64,000 nucleotides of DNA from Streptosporangium carneum (GCF_027922005.1 NZ_BSEV01000001.1:707638-771637), one strand, 5' to 3'. Positions 8,469-16,770 are shown, counted from the stretch's first letter. Translations and numbers: made by a program. The notes: generated from the letters alone by a model not told the origin.

Positions 8469-8741
8469 TCAGGCGCGCTTCCACCGCCACTGGCCGTTGT
8501 CGTACTGCGAGCACTTGTAGCGTCGGTTGGTGACCTTGGCGTAGCCGTACCGGTTGTGGGCCGCCTTCGGGCAGTAGGCGCCCGGGGTAATGCAGTTCCA
8601 GTGGTTACCAGACCGCTGGTAGGTGCACGCGGCCGTCGCCGCAGAGGCACCGCCCTGAATGCTGGCGGCGGCGGGCATCGCGGTGGCGGGAACAAAGGCG
8701 GCGACGACGAGGGCGATGGAGACGATGAGGCGCTTGAGCAA
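8469..8741 (-). CDS. Small secreted basic protein, unknown
   Basis: I chose the TTG at 8741 because GGGAG lies 8 bases before it and the protein then starts with a proper signal peptide (LLKRLIVSIALVVAAFVPATAMPAAA). An ATG at 8771 is an alternative and would add 10 residues. The mature part has four cysteines and a basic, aromatic C-terminus (KCSQYDNGQWRWKRA). Proteins of this type recur in Streptomyces and allied genera without known role. Confidence 0.6.
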   Translation of the reverse strand: MLKRLIVSIALVVAAFVPATAMPAAASIQGGASAATAACTYQRSGNHWNCITPGAYCPKAAHNRYGYAKVTNRRYKCSQYDNGQWRWKRA

Positions 8742-8849
8742 GGATGCTCCCAGAACGTGGGGGATGAACATAAGGGAGACGGGCGGTGTCCGCACGGAGT
8801 TGGCCCGCGGTGGTGTCCTCATCCGGACAACGCGAGAGAGCAAATCCCG

Positions 8850-9758
8850 TTACTCGTTCGACTGATCTCCGACTGCTCTGCTGCGCCGCTTCACTTCCAC
8901 GCCCCAGCGCTTACGCAACCACTCGATCCCGGCGTAGAAGCCGACGATGCCCGGCAGGGTGAACAAAGCTGAGCCCCACCCTTGGGAGAGGTTCACGTTG
9001 ATCACTCCGAAGGCCAGGAGAGGGCCGAGTAGACCCCAGGTGCGCCAGTCCGACGTAAGCACCCAGCATGCTGCCTGGTACAGCCGGTAGAAGCGTGGCT
9101 GGTCTGGTGCCTGGAGAGCAATGCGGAGTTCCCACACGCGGCCGAGCTGCTGGAGGGCATACATGATCTGCATGGCTCCAGTGGCTTTCGCCTGCGCTAG
9201 GTCGTACAGCTCAGCCTTCAACTCTTCGGTGAAACGGCTTCGATGCTGAGCTGGGAGCAGTCTCATCGCGAGGCTCACGAGGTGCTCGGCTGAGTGAGAT
9301 GTGGAGGCAGGCTCCTCCCTTGCTATGAGCGATTTTGATCTTTCAGCTGATATATCGACTTCTCCTAGAGCGACAAGGAGATCACTAACTTGACGTAGGG
9401 CGTTATCGAGGTCGTGTACAAGGTCGTGGGCGTGAGTGTCGGCAAGGTCGTGGGCGCGCATGAGGTTCTGCGCTAGCTCGTGAGCGTGGGTATGGGTGAG
9501 GTCGTGAACGGGATGGCAGGGACAGATGAAGGCGCGAATGTGAAGCCGAGTGAGGTCACGAGTGAGGGTACGAGTAAGAGCGCGGGCCCGCGGTAGGTCG
9601 TGTTCAAGAGCGAGCGTGAGATCCTGGGCGCGGACGCTGCTGCGGGCTAGGCCAAGTGTGAGATCAACGGTCTGGTCGAGAACCTCAAGGGTGCCTACGG
9701 TGACGCCGGGCCCATAATTACGCTGGTCAGGCTTGTTAGTTAAACGAGGATCACTCAC
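8850..9758 (-). CDS. Membrane protein with His/Asp-rich heptad repeats
   Basis: 302 residues. Residues 20-135 are built from degenerate repeats such as LTRTLTRDLTRLH, HDLTHTHAHELA, AHDLADTHAHDLVHDL, forming an amphipathic helix or coiled coil unusually rich in His and Asp. Residues 160-215 are helical and soluble; two membrane segments follow at about 235-258 and 262-283, with a basic tail. The start overlaps the stop of the PadR gene, so they form one operon. Such PadR-membrane pairs often sense envelope stress or drugs, but this protein is not recognised. Confidence 0.65.
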   Translation of the reverse strand: MSDPRLTNKPDQRNYGPGVTVGTLEVLDQTVDLTLGLARSSVRAQDLTLALEHDLPRARALTRTLTRDLTRLHIRAFICPCHPVHDLTHTHAHELAQNLMRAHDLADTHAHDLVHDLDNALRQVSDLLVALGEVDISAERSKSLIAREEPASTSHSAEHLVSLAMRLLPAQHRSRFTEELKAELYDLAQAKATGAMQIMYALQQLGRVWELRIALQAPDQPRFYRLYQAACWVLTSDWRTWGLLGPLLAFGVINVNLSQGWGSALFTLPGIVGFYAGIEWLRKRWGVEVKRRSRAVGDQSNE

Positions 9759-10090
9759 GCCGTACCACCCATAGGCCGTTGGGTCAGATCGCGCAGCATG
9801 CCGACTTTGGTGCGGGCCTGAGCGAGTGCAAGACGGGCGCGCTCGGCGCCATCCGGGGTGAGCTGGTAGTAGCGACGGCGAGGCCGGGCTGCCTCGTGAG
9901 GATCGACGTCCTCGAACCGGGATTCCAACCAGCCGATGCCCTCGAACCGGGCGAGGATGGGGTGGATGGTGCCGCTGGCCAGGCCAGAGGCAGCGCAGAT
10001 CTCCAGCCCGTACATCTCCCTTGTGGGGTCGTCAAGGAAGGCGCGCAGTACGAGCTGGGTCGGGATGGTCATTTTGGGAGTGCTACCCAT
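9755..10090 (-). CDS. PadR-family transcriptional regulator
   Basis: 111 residues. The winged-helix core is typical of PadR: YGLEICAASGLASGTIHPILARFEGIGWLESRFED, then RRRYYQLTPDGAERA. The protein binds DNA as a dimer and usually represses its own operon. It overlaps the membrane protein gene 8850-9758 by four bases and so probably controls it. Confidence 0.88.
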   Translation of the reverse strand: MGSTPKMTIPTQLVLRAFLDDPTREMYGLEICAASGLASGTIHPILARFEGIGWLESRFEDVDPHEAARPRRRYYQLTPDGAERARLALAQARTKVGMLRDLTQRPMGGTA

Positions 10091-10193
10091 GCTGTAACTC
10101 TAGCTAGGGGTAGGGGTATGCGTAGCGAAAACCTCATATCTCCCATATGGCCGGGCTGAAGCTGAGTCTCCCCCGGCGATCACAGCTCCTACA

Positions 10194-10421
10194 TCAGTGC
10201 AGTTGCCCTGCCCGAAGACCTTCGGGGAGTCCCTTGCGCACGGCGCGCATGATGGCCGCCCGTGCACCTCGCTCAGTGCGGCCTTCGAGGGGAAGGGGGG
10301 TGCCGGTCAGGGTGTACCACTCCTCGGCGCCGGTGTACTGGATCTGCACATGTACTCGGTCGTCGCAGATCTCGGTGCGTACGGTGACGTCTCCAGTGAT
10401 GACGCCGACTTCATCGGTCAT
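10194..10421 (-). CDS. Small protein of unknown function
   Basis: 75 residues from the ATG at 10421. It has beta-strand character (VTVRTEICDDRVHVQIQYTGAEEWYTLTG) and a helical end (RAAIMRAVRKGLPEGL). The frame extends upstream to 10475 with a His-rich start, but the internal ATG gives the more usual protein. No family recognised. Confidence 0.5.
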   Translation of the reverse strand: MTDEVGVITGDVTVRTEICDDRVHVQIQYTGAEEWYTLTGTPLPLEGRTERGARAAIMRAVRKGLPEGLRAGQLH

Positions 10422-10508
10422 CACCCCGCCTGGTCCGGCAACCGCGTGCGATTCGTGGCTGTGACTGCCGGCCACTCGTCCCCTCCCCGTCCTCCCGCCC
10501 TGCCGAGG

Positions 10509-11150
10509 TTATCGGCAGGTGTCCAGCATCTCGCCCAGCGCCGCCTTCTCTGTCTGGGTGATGGACAGGGCGTAGTGCTGCTTGACCTGTACCCAGGCGC
10601 GGGCGTAGGTGCACCAGTAGCTGCGCAGCGGCGGCTTCCACTGGTCCGGCGATTGGTCGCCCTTGGATCGGTTGCTGGCGGCGGAGACGGCAATGAGCTG
10701 CGGCCTGCTCAGGTCGTTGGCGAACGCGCGCCGGCGTTGGGTGGACCAGGTGTCGGCGCCGGAGCGCCAGGCGTTGGCGAGGGGCACCATGTGATCGATG
10801 TCGACGCTGGAGGAGCGGGTGTAGGACCGGCCGTCGTAGACCGACTTCCACCGGCCGGAGACGGCGCGGCATTCGTCGTCATGGCGAACCGCCGTGCCGT
10901 CCCGTTTGAGGACGACCTCGCGGGTGTCGCAGCCGGGACCCTTGAGGGATTGACTCTGCCAGTGGGGGAACTTCGCCCGTGAGTAGCCGGTCATGGAGTG
11001 GGGTTGGGCGACGGTTAGCCCGGCCAGCGCGGTGCGAGCCGCGGTGGTGGTGATTGGGGCTGGTGGCGCAGCGGCGGAAGCGGCTTGCACGGGGAGAACG
11101 GAGGCTGTGAGGAAGGCGGCCGAGGCGCCGAGGATCAGGGGAAAACGCAC
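10509..11150 (-). CDS. Secreted HNH endonuclease (DUF1524/GmrSD-C type)
   Basis: 213 residues from a GTG at 11150 with GGAG eight bases upstream; this start gives a clear signal peptide (VRFPLILGASAAFLTASVLPVQAASA). The catalytic region holds DIDHMVPLANAWRSGADTW, ANDLSRPQLIAVSAASNRSKGDQSPDQWKPP, with the HNH-like DxDH...N..K..P pattern, and Cys pairs (GCDTRE, DDEC, YWCTY, DTCR) likely forming disulfides outside the cell. Secreted nucleases of this family are widespread in actinomycetes. It is a paralog of the frameshifted gene at 7643-8331. Confidence 0.85.
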   Translation of the reverse strand: MRFPLILGASAAFLTASVLPVQAASAAAPPAPITTTAARTALAGLTVAQPHSMTGYSRAKFPHWQSQSLKGPGCDTREVVLKRDGTAVRHDDECRAVSGRWKSVYDGRSYTRSSSVDIDHMVPLANAWRSGADTWSTQRRRAFANDLSRPQLIAVSAASNRSKGDQSPDQWKPPLRSYWCTYARAWVQVKQHYALSITQTEKAALGEMLDTCR

Positions 11151-11554
11151 CGAGTGCTCCAGCGGGAGGGGATGGGCTGTTTGGAAGACGGTTAGGGAGG
11201 GTGAGAGGTTGGCGGCCGGGGCCGAGGATGACGCCGGATCGGTGCGGCTATCAACGGGGATCGCCGTAGTCACGGGTGGTACAGGGCGCATGGAAGTCTT
11301 GTATTTCTCTATTGCGTTGTTTGTGGCGATATGTGGATGCGCATACAGGCAGGTCCTTATGGAAATGACACATAGCTGCCTGCCGAAACGGTCTCCACGG
11401 AAAGGCGTGGTCAACTAGCCTTTCCCTCGCATGGGTCACAAGACGCTCACCTGAGTGCTTCTTTCGCCTGTCTCAAGTCATCGGGTCGGTACTGCCCGAT
11501 GAACATCGGGCGGAGGGGGCCGGCCTTCCCGGTCATCAGGTGAGGAGCTGTCGC
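11151..11554. other. 404-bp stretch without a convincing gene
   Basis: Between the leftward nuclease gene and a short rightward gene. Reading frames here are shadows. It holds locally AT-rich DNA around 11290-11390, a likely promoter region, but no clear promoter pair was found. Confidence 0.4.
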
Positions 11555-11728
11555 GTGACGTCAGCACCCCTCCCGTCACCTGACGGGAACAAGCGTGAGA
11601 AGGGCTTGTGGATCTATGCCGCAGCGAAGAAGGTGGCTTTCTTCCTGGTAGCCCGCGGGCTCTGGGAAGCAGTCCGCCTGCTGTGGCGGAGGATCCGTGA
11701 GGGTACTCCCTGGGACGACATCCTGTAA
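11555..11728 (+). CDS. Very small basic amphipathic protein
   Basis: 57 residues from a GTG at 11555 preceded by GAGGAG at eight bases. The middle (WIYAAAKKVAFFLVARGLWEAVRLLWRRI) could be a membrane or amphipathic helix flanked by basic residues. No family recognised; coding status is supported by the ribosome site only. Confidence 0.45.
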   Translation: MTSAPLPSPDGNKREKGLWIYAAAKKVAFFLVARGLWEAVRLLWRRIREGTPWDDIL

Positions 11729-11822
11729 GGGATACCGCCCCGGAGAGCCTTCTCCACGCTGCCCTCGGTTTGACGCACCAGCTGGCAAGCACCGCGTCAG
11801 GCCGGGGGCTTCTTCGTTTTCA

Positions 11823-11908
11823 GTGGACTGTCCACAGCATGCTAGCGAGCTTCGGCTACTTTTGCAGACTTTTGGCACTGTTAAAAGTGCGCCAAAAGTC
11901 CAAAAGTC
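11823..11908. repeat. Two palindromes in the convergent intergenic region
   Basis: GTGGAC-T-GTCCAC at 11823-11835 is a perfect palindrome. Thirty bases on, GACTTTTGGCACT (11867-11879) and AGTGCGCCAAAAGTC (11886-11900) form an inverted repeat around GTTAAA, followed by a further direct copy CAAAAGTC (11901-11908). The region 11729-12050 has no gene. Could be a regulator or replication protein site. Confidence 0.55.
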
Positions 11909-12050
11909 CAGCGGGGGTAGGTCCCTCATCGAGGAATACCCGCTGGTCAGCAGCTTCCGCCTTCTGACTCTCGGAGTCAACTACCAGTTATTTTATCGCT
12001 GACTTCTGTCATCGGTTGAAAGTAGAGACGCAGGCTGTGCCTCTCCTTGC

Positions 12051-12284
12051 TCAGGTGCCGTCGCCTGTCTGGCCGCGCAGCAGCGCGCGCACCTCGGTCT
12101 CCCAGTACCTCCGTTGTCCACCCGGAGTACGGGTGAAGGTGAGCCGACCCTCTCTCGCCCAGCGGGTGACGGTCTTGGGGTCGACTCGGAACATGCTCGC
12201 GACTTCGCCGGGGGTCAGGAGCCGCCCGGTGGTGCCGTCGATGGCGAAGGAGCCGTCAGAGCCGGTGACCATGATGGTCGCCAT
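12051..12284 (-). CDS. BldC/MerR-like helix-turn-helix protein
   Basis: 77 residues. The core LLTPGEVASMFRVDPKTVTRWAREGRLTFTRTPGGQRRYWETEVRALL is a single MerR-type winged HTH as in BldC and in many excisionases, without an effector domain. It is the last gene of a leftward series of small genes (14986 to 12051). Could be a developmental-type regulator or a phage excisionase/control protein; no integrase is next to it. Confidence 0.8.
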   Translation of the reverse strand: MATIMVTGSDGSFAIDGTTGRLLTPGEVASMFRVDPKTVTRWAREGRLTFTRTPGGQRRYWETEVRALLRGQTGDGT

Positions 12285-12379
12285 AGGAGATCTCCCGGGG
12301 AGTGTGGGGGCGGAAGCGGCCGGACGGCTCGCGGAGCGTGTCAGCACGAGCCGTCCGGGGATCAGGGGATTCGCCGCTC

Positions 12380-12679
12380 TCAAGCGGGGAATCGGGGGCG
12401 GCACACCTGGCAGGGACGCCACCAGATGAACCGTCCCTGAAGCATTCGCCAAGGCCCGGCGGTGGGGTACTGGAACGAGGCCAGCACCAGCATCCGGAAG
12501 ACCAGCACGGTCGGGCCTTGGCGGATGAAGTCGTGCAGCTGGCGGTGGGAGTCGCACATCTCCTTGGGCGGGAGGCGTACGAGCTTACGGGCGAGTACGA
12601 GCTGGTGGACGAACAGGACCACTACGGCGACGGCGTAGGCGACGGCCGTGTAGGTGGTGATCAACCCGATCGTTTCCAA
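12380..12679 (-). CDS. Small protein with one membrane helix
   Basis: 99 residues. A single hydrophobic helix near the N-terminus (ITTYTAVAYAVAVVVLFVHQLVLA) is followed by a basic cytosolic part with CQVC near the end. Part of the leftward operon of small accessory genes. No family recognised. Confidence 0.5.
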   Translation of the reverse strand: METIGLITTYTAVAYAVAVVVLFVHQLVLARKLVRLPPKEMCDSHRQLHDFIRQGPTVLVFRMLVLASFQYPTAGPWRMLQGRFIWWRPCQVCRPRFPA

Positions 12680-12691
12680 CGGGTCTACTCC

Positions 12692-12940
12692 TCAGGAGGG
12701 CAGGCAGGGGGATTGCCGGACCCGGTCGAGGATCTCGGCATGGTGGGCGAGCGCTTTGGCCAGGCGCTGGGGCGTGGAGCGGCCGATGGAGGCCCGCGCT
12801 CCGGCCGCGCGCTGAGCGGCGGTCACCGGCTGGTGGCGGTGCGCCCACCAGCGAGGCAGGCCCGGCAGGTCGCGCGCCTCGTAGTGCCAGCCCGGGTAGA
12901 GGGTGCTCAGCAGGGCGATGACGTCGGAGTCACGGGTCAT
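12692..12940 (-). CDS. Small protein of unknown function
   Basis: 82 residues. Contains LLSTLYPGWHYEARDLPGLPRWWAHRHQPVT, a pattern related by eye to the gene at 13411-13707 (LLALRQKHPGWHLSYDS), both of a kind common in Streptomyces phage-like elements. Starts inside the stop of the gene at 12937. Confidence 0.6.
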   Translation of the reverse strand: MTRDSDVIALLSTLYPGWHYEARDLPGLPRWWAHRHQPVTAAQRAAGARASIGRSTPQRLAKALAHHAEILDRVRQSPCLPS

Positions 12941-13179
12941 GCGCGGCTCCTCAAGAGGCCACGCCACACCAGCGCGTAAGTCCACGGCCAGGCGGCGGCG
13001 CACCCGATCAGGCCCAGGACGACCAGGGCGCGGGGGCCGATGCCAAGGCAGGAGGCGTGCGGGGTGAACATGCGCTGGGTGAAGCGGGGGGTGGTGGCGA
13101 CGTACAGCGTGCATATGGCAAGGCAGGTGAGTGCGCCGGAGCCGTACAGGCACAGCACGTTGAGCAGCGACTCGAGCAC
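12937..13179 (-). CDS. Small membrane protein
   Basis: 80 residues from a GTG at 13179 behind AGGAAA. Two hydrophobic helices (about residues 5-28 and 48-70) with a short basic C-terminus. Overlaps the next leftward gene by four bases. Function unknown. Confidence 0.55.
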   Translation of the reverse strand: MLESLLNVLCLYGSGALTCLAICTLYVATTPRFTQRMFTPHASCLGIGPRALVVLGLIGCAAAWPWTYALVWRGLLRSRA

Positions 13180-13410
13180 GGGTTTCCTGACGGGACGTGG
13201 TGGGACGACGGATATACGCGCTGGGGTAGTGCCCGGCCGGGGTGAGATCCGGCCGGGCACCAGGTGCCGGTCGTGGGGTCAGGCGACCGGCGGCGGTTTC
13301 CCTTCCCCGACGTGTGGAAACCGCGCTTGTGTGCGGCCCGAGGCCCTCTTTCCCGGGTCGCACGTCGAGAGGTGCGGCGGCGGTGAACCGTGCCGTCGCC
13401 GCACCGGCTT

Positions 13411-13707
13411 TCAAGACCGCAGGAAGCTCCGGAGAGCAGCAGGAGACCGAGGAAGGTCAGGCAGGGTCTTCAGGAGCTCGGCCTGACGGGTCAGCTCCTC
13501 GTCCATTCGCTCCGAGGAGGGCGTCTTGATCAGGAGCCTGATACCCGCGTCGATCTCTCGCTGGTCGGGGAACGGGCTGCGGAGGGCGCTCCAGACGCGG
13601 ATGCCCGAGTCGTAGGAGAGGTGCCAGCCGGGATGCTTCTGCCGTAGCGCGAGGAGCTGCTCACTGAGCAGGCCCACGTCCACGGGCGGTGTTCGCGGCC
13701 TCGTCAC
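13411..13707 (-). CDS. Small hypothetical protein with PGWH motif
   Basis: 98 residues from a GTG at 13707 that overlaps the stop of the upstream gene. Contains LLALRQKHPGWHLSYDSGIRVWSALRSP and a helical C-terminal half. The PGWH pattern recurs in 12692-12940. No known function. Confidence 0.6.
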   Translation of the reverse strand: MTRPRTPPVDVGLLSEQLLALRQKHPGWHLSYDSGIRVWSALRSPFPDQREIDAGIRLLIKTPSSERMDEELTRQAELLKTLPDLPRSPAALRSFLRS

Positions 13708-14102
13708 GCGACCCTCCGGTACGGATGGCGTGAGGGCTGCGGCGCGGCGGCGTGCGCCTGGGAAAGGATGCCGCCGCGCCTGCTCGGGGGAGGCGGAGAC
13801 ACAGGGGCGGGCGGGGGTGCCTCGCCTCGGGCGACCCTGGCCATCTCCTCCTCGTACATCAGGGCCTCCAGGCCCTCGGCCGTGTCGGACTCGACCAGTA
13901 CCGGCTGAGGCGCCGACCAGCCCGCCACGGCGTAGAAGCGGCGGTTGCCCAGGCTGTAGAACACGGTCCACTCCGGCCACTTCTCGTCCAGCTGCTTGGC
14001 CTGCTCGCGGGCCGGGCCGTCCCACAGGCGGCGATACACCTCGGAGACGATGGCCTGCCCGTCACGGTGCCGTCCCGGCGCGCGGGATGGGCGGCCGATC
14101 AT
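13704..14102 (-). CDS. Hypothetical protein of actinomycete mobile elements
   Basis: 132 residues. The N-terminal 85 residues have mixed structure (EVYRRLWDGPAREQAKQLDEKWPEWTVFYSLGNRRFYAVAGW); the C-terminus is Pro/Ala-rich and probably disordered. Overlaps both neighbours, so it is translated as part of a run of coupled genes. No family recognised. Confidence 0.6.
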   Translation of the reverse strand: MIGRPSRAPGRHRDGQAIVSEVYRRLWDGPAREQAKQLDEKWPEWTVFYSLGNRRFYAVAGWSAPQPVLVESDTAEGLEALMYEEEMARVARGEAPPPAPVSPPPPSRRGGILSQAHAAAPQPSRHPYRRVA

Positions 14103-14986
14103 GACATCCCCCGCGTGGCTACTTCCTCCTGGTGGTGAACCTCGTCGAGCAACTGTCCGTAGGTGTCGGCGTCCACGGTGCGGAACGGCGGCGAGGACAG
14201 CTCTCCCTCCGCCACGTCGTTCGGGAAGGGCTGCTCCCGGGTGGCCCAGTAGCGCCCGGCGTCGCTGAGCATCACTCGCCAGCCCGGGATGGCCGGTTCG
14301 GGCGTTACGGATCTACCATCTCCCATGGGTCGGACCTCCTGAGTCCGGTCAAGGGCCTGTCCCGGCGCTCGCATCGTCGGGCAGGTCCGCCTTATGCGGT
14401 GAGGAAGAAAGATCTGGAGCCCGCCGTACGGCACGGGCAGGCGTCGCGTCGGCGGAGCGGCGTCCGCCCTGCCGGAGCCGCGGGCACTCGCGCGGGGGTC
14501 GCCGAATGTGGGCCGCCGGTCGTCGTCGCGCCGGGGCGGTCGGCCGGCAACGGGGCGCGACCAGGGACGAGGGAAGGGCCGGGGCGCCCGTCTGGGCAGC
14601 GGCGTTACGGCGGGTGCGGCCGGGAGCGGAGCCTGCTGCGGGGCCGCGGCGGGCACGGGCGCGAGGGACTGCTGGACGAGCGGCTCGGGGCGGCGCTGCG
14701 CGGGCACGAGGGGGATCACCTCGACCGGTGCGACGTCGGCGGGCGGCTCGACGCGGGGGAGGACCTGCGGGCCACCGCGACGCCGGGCCTCCAGGCGGGC
14801 GTTCATCAGCGCGCCGTCCGGCTGAACGTACTCGTGATCGGTGGACTGGCCGGGGCAGCCGTGCGCGTAGGGCGCGTGCCCACAGGCGGCGCACCCCATC
14901 GGCATCGGTGCCGCATCGGCGAAGCAGCCGCAGCCGTCCCGAGAGGCCGTGTTCCGGTCGAGGACCGGAGCACTAGGGTTGTTCAT
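14099..14986 (-). CDS. Pro/Ala-rich protein with Cys-rich N-terminus; may include a second internal gene
   Basis: The frame is open for 295 residues from the ATG at 14986. The N-terminus has a Cys/His-rich patch (GCGCFADAAPMPMGCAACGHAPYAHGC) that could bind zinc, followed by a long Pro/Ala/Arg-rich, likely disordered region. At 14326 an in-frame ATG has AGGAGG nine bases before it and starts a compact 75-residue protein (MGDGRSVTPEPAIPGWRVMLSD...). The two may be separate products or one protein. Functions unknown. Confidence 0.5.
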   Translation of the reverse strand: MNNPSAPVLDRNTASRDGCGCFADAAPMPMGCAACGHAPYAHGCPGQSTDHEYVQPDGALMNARLEARRRGGPQVLPRVEPPADVAPVEVIPLVPAQRRPEPLVQQSLAPVPAAAPQQAPLPAAPAVTPLPRRAPRPFPRPWSRPVAGRPPRRDDDRRPTFGDPRASARGSGRADAAPPTRRLPVPYGGLQIFLPHRIRRTCPTMRAPGQALDRTQEVRPMGDGRSVTPEPAIPGWRVMLSDAGRYWATREQPFPNDVAEGELSSPPFRTVDADTYGQLLDEVHHQEEVATRGMS

Positions 14987-15080
14987 GGGTCAGGACTCGC
15001 TTCCTGATCAAGGACCCGTCCTCGGTGTGCGATACCGGTGGCGGGTCCGCTTCGTCTAAAGCGGAAAATCGAGCGGTAGA

Positions 15081-15126
15081 GCGTGCCTAGGCATGCCTAG
15101 GCGTGTCTATGCGTGCTTAGGCATGC
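15081..15126. repeat. Four tandem 10-bp iterons upstream of the GntR gene
   Basis: Blocks GCGTGCCTAG, GCATGCCTAG, GCGTGTCTAT and GCGTGCTTAG follow each other exactly, then GCATGC. They lie between the divergent genes ending at 14986 (-) and starting at 15170 (+). A 10-bp period places each unit on the same face of the helix, as in operators or replication iterons. Confidence 0.8.
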
Positions 15127-15169
15127 TGGAGATCGCCCAAGCGCGATGCAACCAAATACCGTCGCGTCC

Positions 15170-15403
15170 ATGATCGAATTCGAGCCAGGCCGACCCAAGT
15201 GGGAGCAGATCGCCGAGGTCTACGAGCAGCGCATTCGCAGTGGCGAGTGGCCGCCTGGGCACAAGCTCCCGAGCATCGTGGCGATCATGGGAGAGTACGG
15301 CGTAGGGAACAACACTGGTCGTCACGTTCTTCAGCACCTGCGGGATCTCGGGCTCGTGAAGCTCGTGCCGAGCCTGGGCACTTTCGTGCTGCCGCAGGGG
15401 TAG
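15170..15403 (+). CDS. Short GntR-type winged-helix regulator
   Basis: 77 residues from the ATG at 15170 (an ATG at 15146 is possible). Only the GntR DNA-binding domain is present: WEQIAEVYEQRIRSGEWPPGHKLPSIVAIMGEYGVGNNTGRHVLQHLRDLGLVKLVPSLGTFV. There is no effector domain. Such proteins control plasmid and integrative element functions in actinomycetes. The tandem iterons just upstream are a likely binding site, which is inference. Confidence 0.85.
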   Translation: MIEFEPGRPKWEQIAEVYEQRIRSGEWPPGHKLPSIVAIMGEYGVGNNTGRHVLQHLRDLGLVKLVPSLGTFVLPQG

Positions 15404-15555
15404 ACCGCCGTTCGGGACGGCCGATCCGGGTACCCCTGTCATGATGGCCTCACTCACAGTGTTGATATTGCGAGCTCATCATGCGCGTGCCGACGGCACG
15501 CGCGCAAGACGTCGGCACAGAGAAATATCGCGTTGGACACGGCACACTGGTGCCC

Positions 15556-16395
15556 ATGCCTATGAAGTCCCCCACTGTCCGGCATCGTCGCCTGGGCCGT
15601 GAGCTGCGCAGACTCCGTGAGGAGGCTGGTCTCAGTACCAATGAGGCGGCGCTTCGGCTCGGATGGTCGCTCAGCAAAGTCCATCGCGCCGAGGGCGGCC
15701 GAATCATGGTCTCCGAGACGGACTTGACCCACGCCTGCGATCTGTTCGGGGCCGACAGTTACACCAAGGGCGGGCTGATCCAGCTGGCTCGCGACGCCAA
15801 CCGCCGTGGCTGGTGGACGGCTTACTCCGACGTGTTCACTGGTAACTACGTCGCACTCGAAGCGGAGGCCACGGCCATCCGCACATGGGAGACGGCGGTG
15901 ATCCCCGGACTGCTCCAGAGCGAGGACTACGCACGGGAGGTCATCCGCGCACGGCATCCGGACCTGAGCGCGGGCGAGCTGAAGCGGCGCGTGGACGCCC
16001 GCATGGTTCGCAAGATCAATGTTGTTGGGTCGACTGCCCCGACACTGCACGCCTTGATCGACGAGGCAGCCATACGCCGTCCCGTGGACTCTCCAGACAC
16101 CATGGACCGCCAGCTCGGCGACCTTCTCCAGGTCATGGAATGGCCGCACATCACAGTGCAGATCTTGCCGTTCAGTGCCGGAGCCCATCCGGGGATGGAG
16201 GGAGCCTTCTCAGTCCTGCACTTCGACCCGGAGGACCCGGCCGTCGGCTACGTTGAGAGCCCGGCGGGAGAGGTATACGTCGAAGCAGCCGACCAGGTGC
16301 GGAACCTTATCCTGCTGTTTGAGCGCCTCGCTGGCGCGTGCCTGTCCCCCGAGGAGTCCGCGGCGCTCATTGCCGCGGTAAGGAGCAAAGCATGA
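15556..16395 (+). CDS. XRE-family regulator with DUF5753
   Basis: 279 residues from the ATG at 15556. No ribosome site is evident, so the mRNA may be leaderless; an in-frame start at 15481 is less likely. Residues 10-65 are an XRE helix-turn-helix (LGRELRRLREEAGLSTNEAALRLGWSLSKVHRAEGG); residues 85-275 are the DUF5753 domain with RTWETAVIPGLLQSEDYAREVI. In actinomycetes this family is almost always paired with a DUF397 gene, as here, and related pairs (BldB/WhiJ-like) act in development. Confidence 0.92.
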   Translation: MPMKSPTVRHRRLGRELRRLREEAGLSTNEAALRLGWSLSKVHRAEGGRIMVSETDLTHACDLFGADSYTKGGLIQLARDANRRGWWTAYSDVFTGNYVALEAEATAIRTWETAVIPGLLQSEDYAREVIRARHPDLSAGELKRRVDARMVRKINVVGSTAPTLHALIDEAAIRRPVDSPDTMDRQLGDLLQVMEWPHITVQILPFSAGAHPGMEGAFSVLHFDPEDPAVGYVESPAGEVYVEAADQVRNLILLFERLAGACLSPEESAALIAAVRSKA

Positions 16396-16592
16396 TCTCC
16401 CCCGACCTGTCCGGCGCCGAGTTCCGCAAGTCCAGCCTCAGCGGCGGCAACAACAATTGCGTCGAAGTGGCGACGAACCTTCCCGGCGTCGTCGCCATCC
16501 GTGACAGCAAGGACCCGTCTGGCCCGGCGTTGACCTTCTCGGCGACGGCCTGGGGGAACTTCCTGGAGGACATCCGCAGCGAGGGTTTTTGA
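16392..16592 (+). CDS. DUF397 protein
   Basis: 66 residues, starting inside the stop of the XRE/DUF5753 gene. The family pattern FRKSSLSGGNNNCVEVA...VAIRDSKDPSGPALTFSATAW is complete. DUF397 proteins are small partners of the preceding regulator type and are thought to modulate its DNA binding. Confidence 0.95.
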   Translation: MISPDLSGAEFRKSSLSGGNNNCVEVATNLPGVVAIRDSKDPSGPALTFSATAWGNFLEDIRSEGF

Positions 16593-16770
16593 TCGAGGAC
16601 GACGAGTCCGCGGCCGCGCGCCTGGGAAGCTTCGGCCGCGTGGCTCGTTCGCCCCTCACCGCAGAGATTTCGGTGCGCAGACGATAGCCTGTCGGCTTTG
16701 TTTTTACATCGGTAGATGCGCCTATATTGGTCCGTAAAAGTGGACGGAATTCCAGATACGCCATGCTAGT

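Noticed and set aside
15081-15126. CRISPR array
   Set aside because: Units are 10 bp with no spacers; no cas genes occur in the window.
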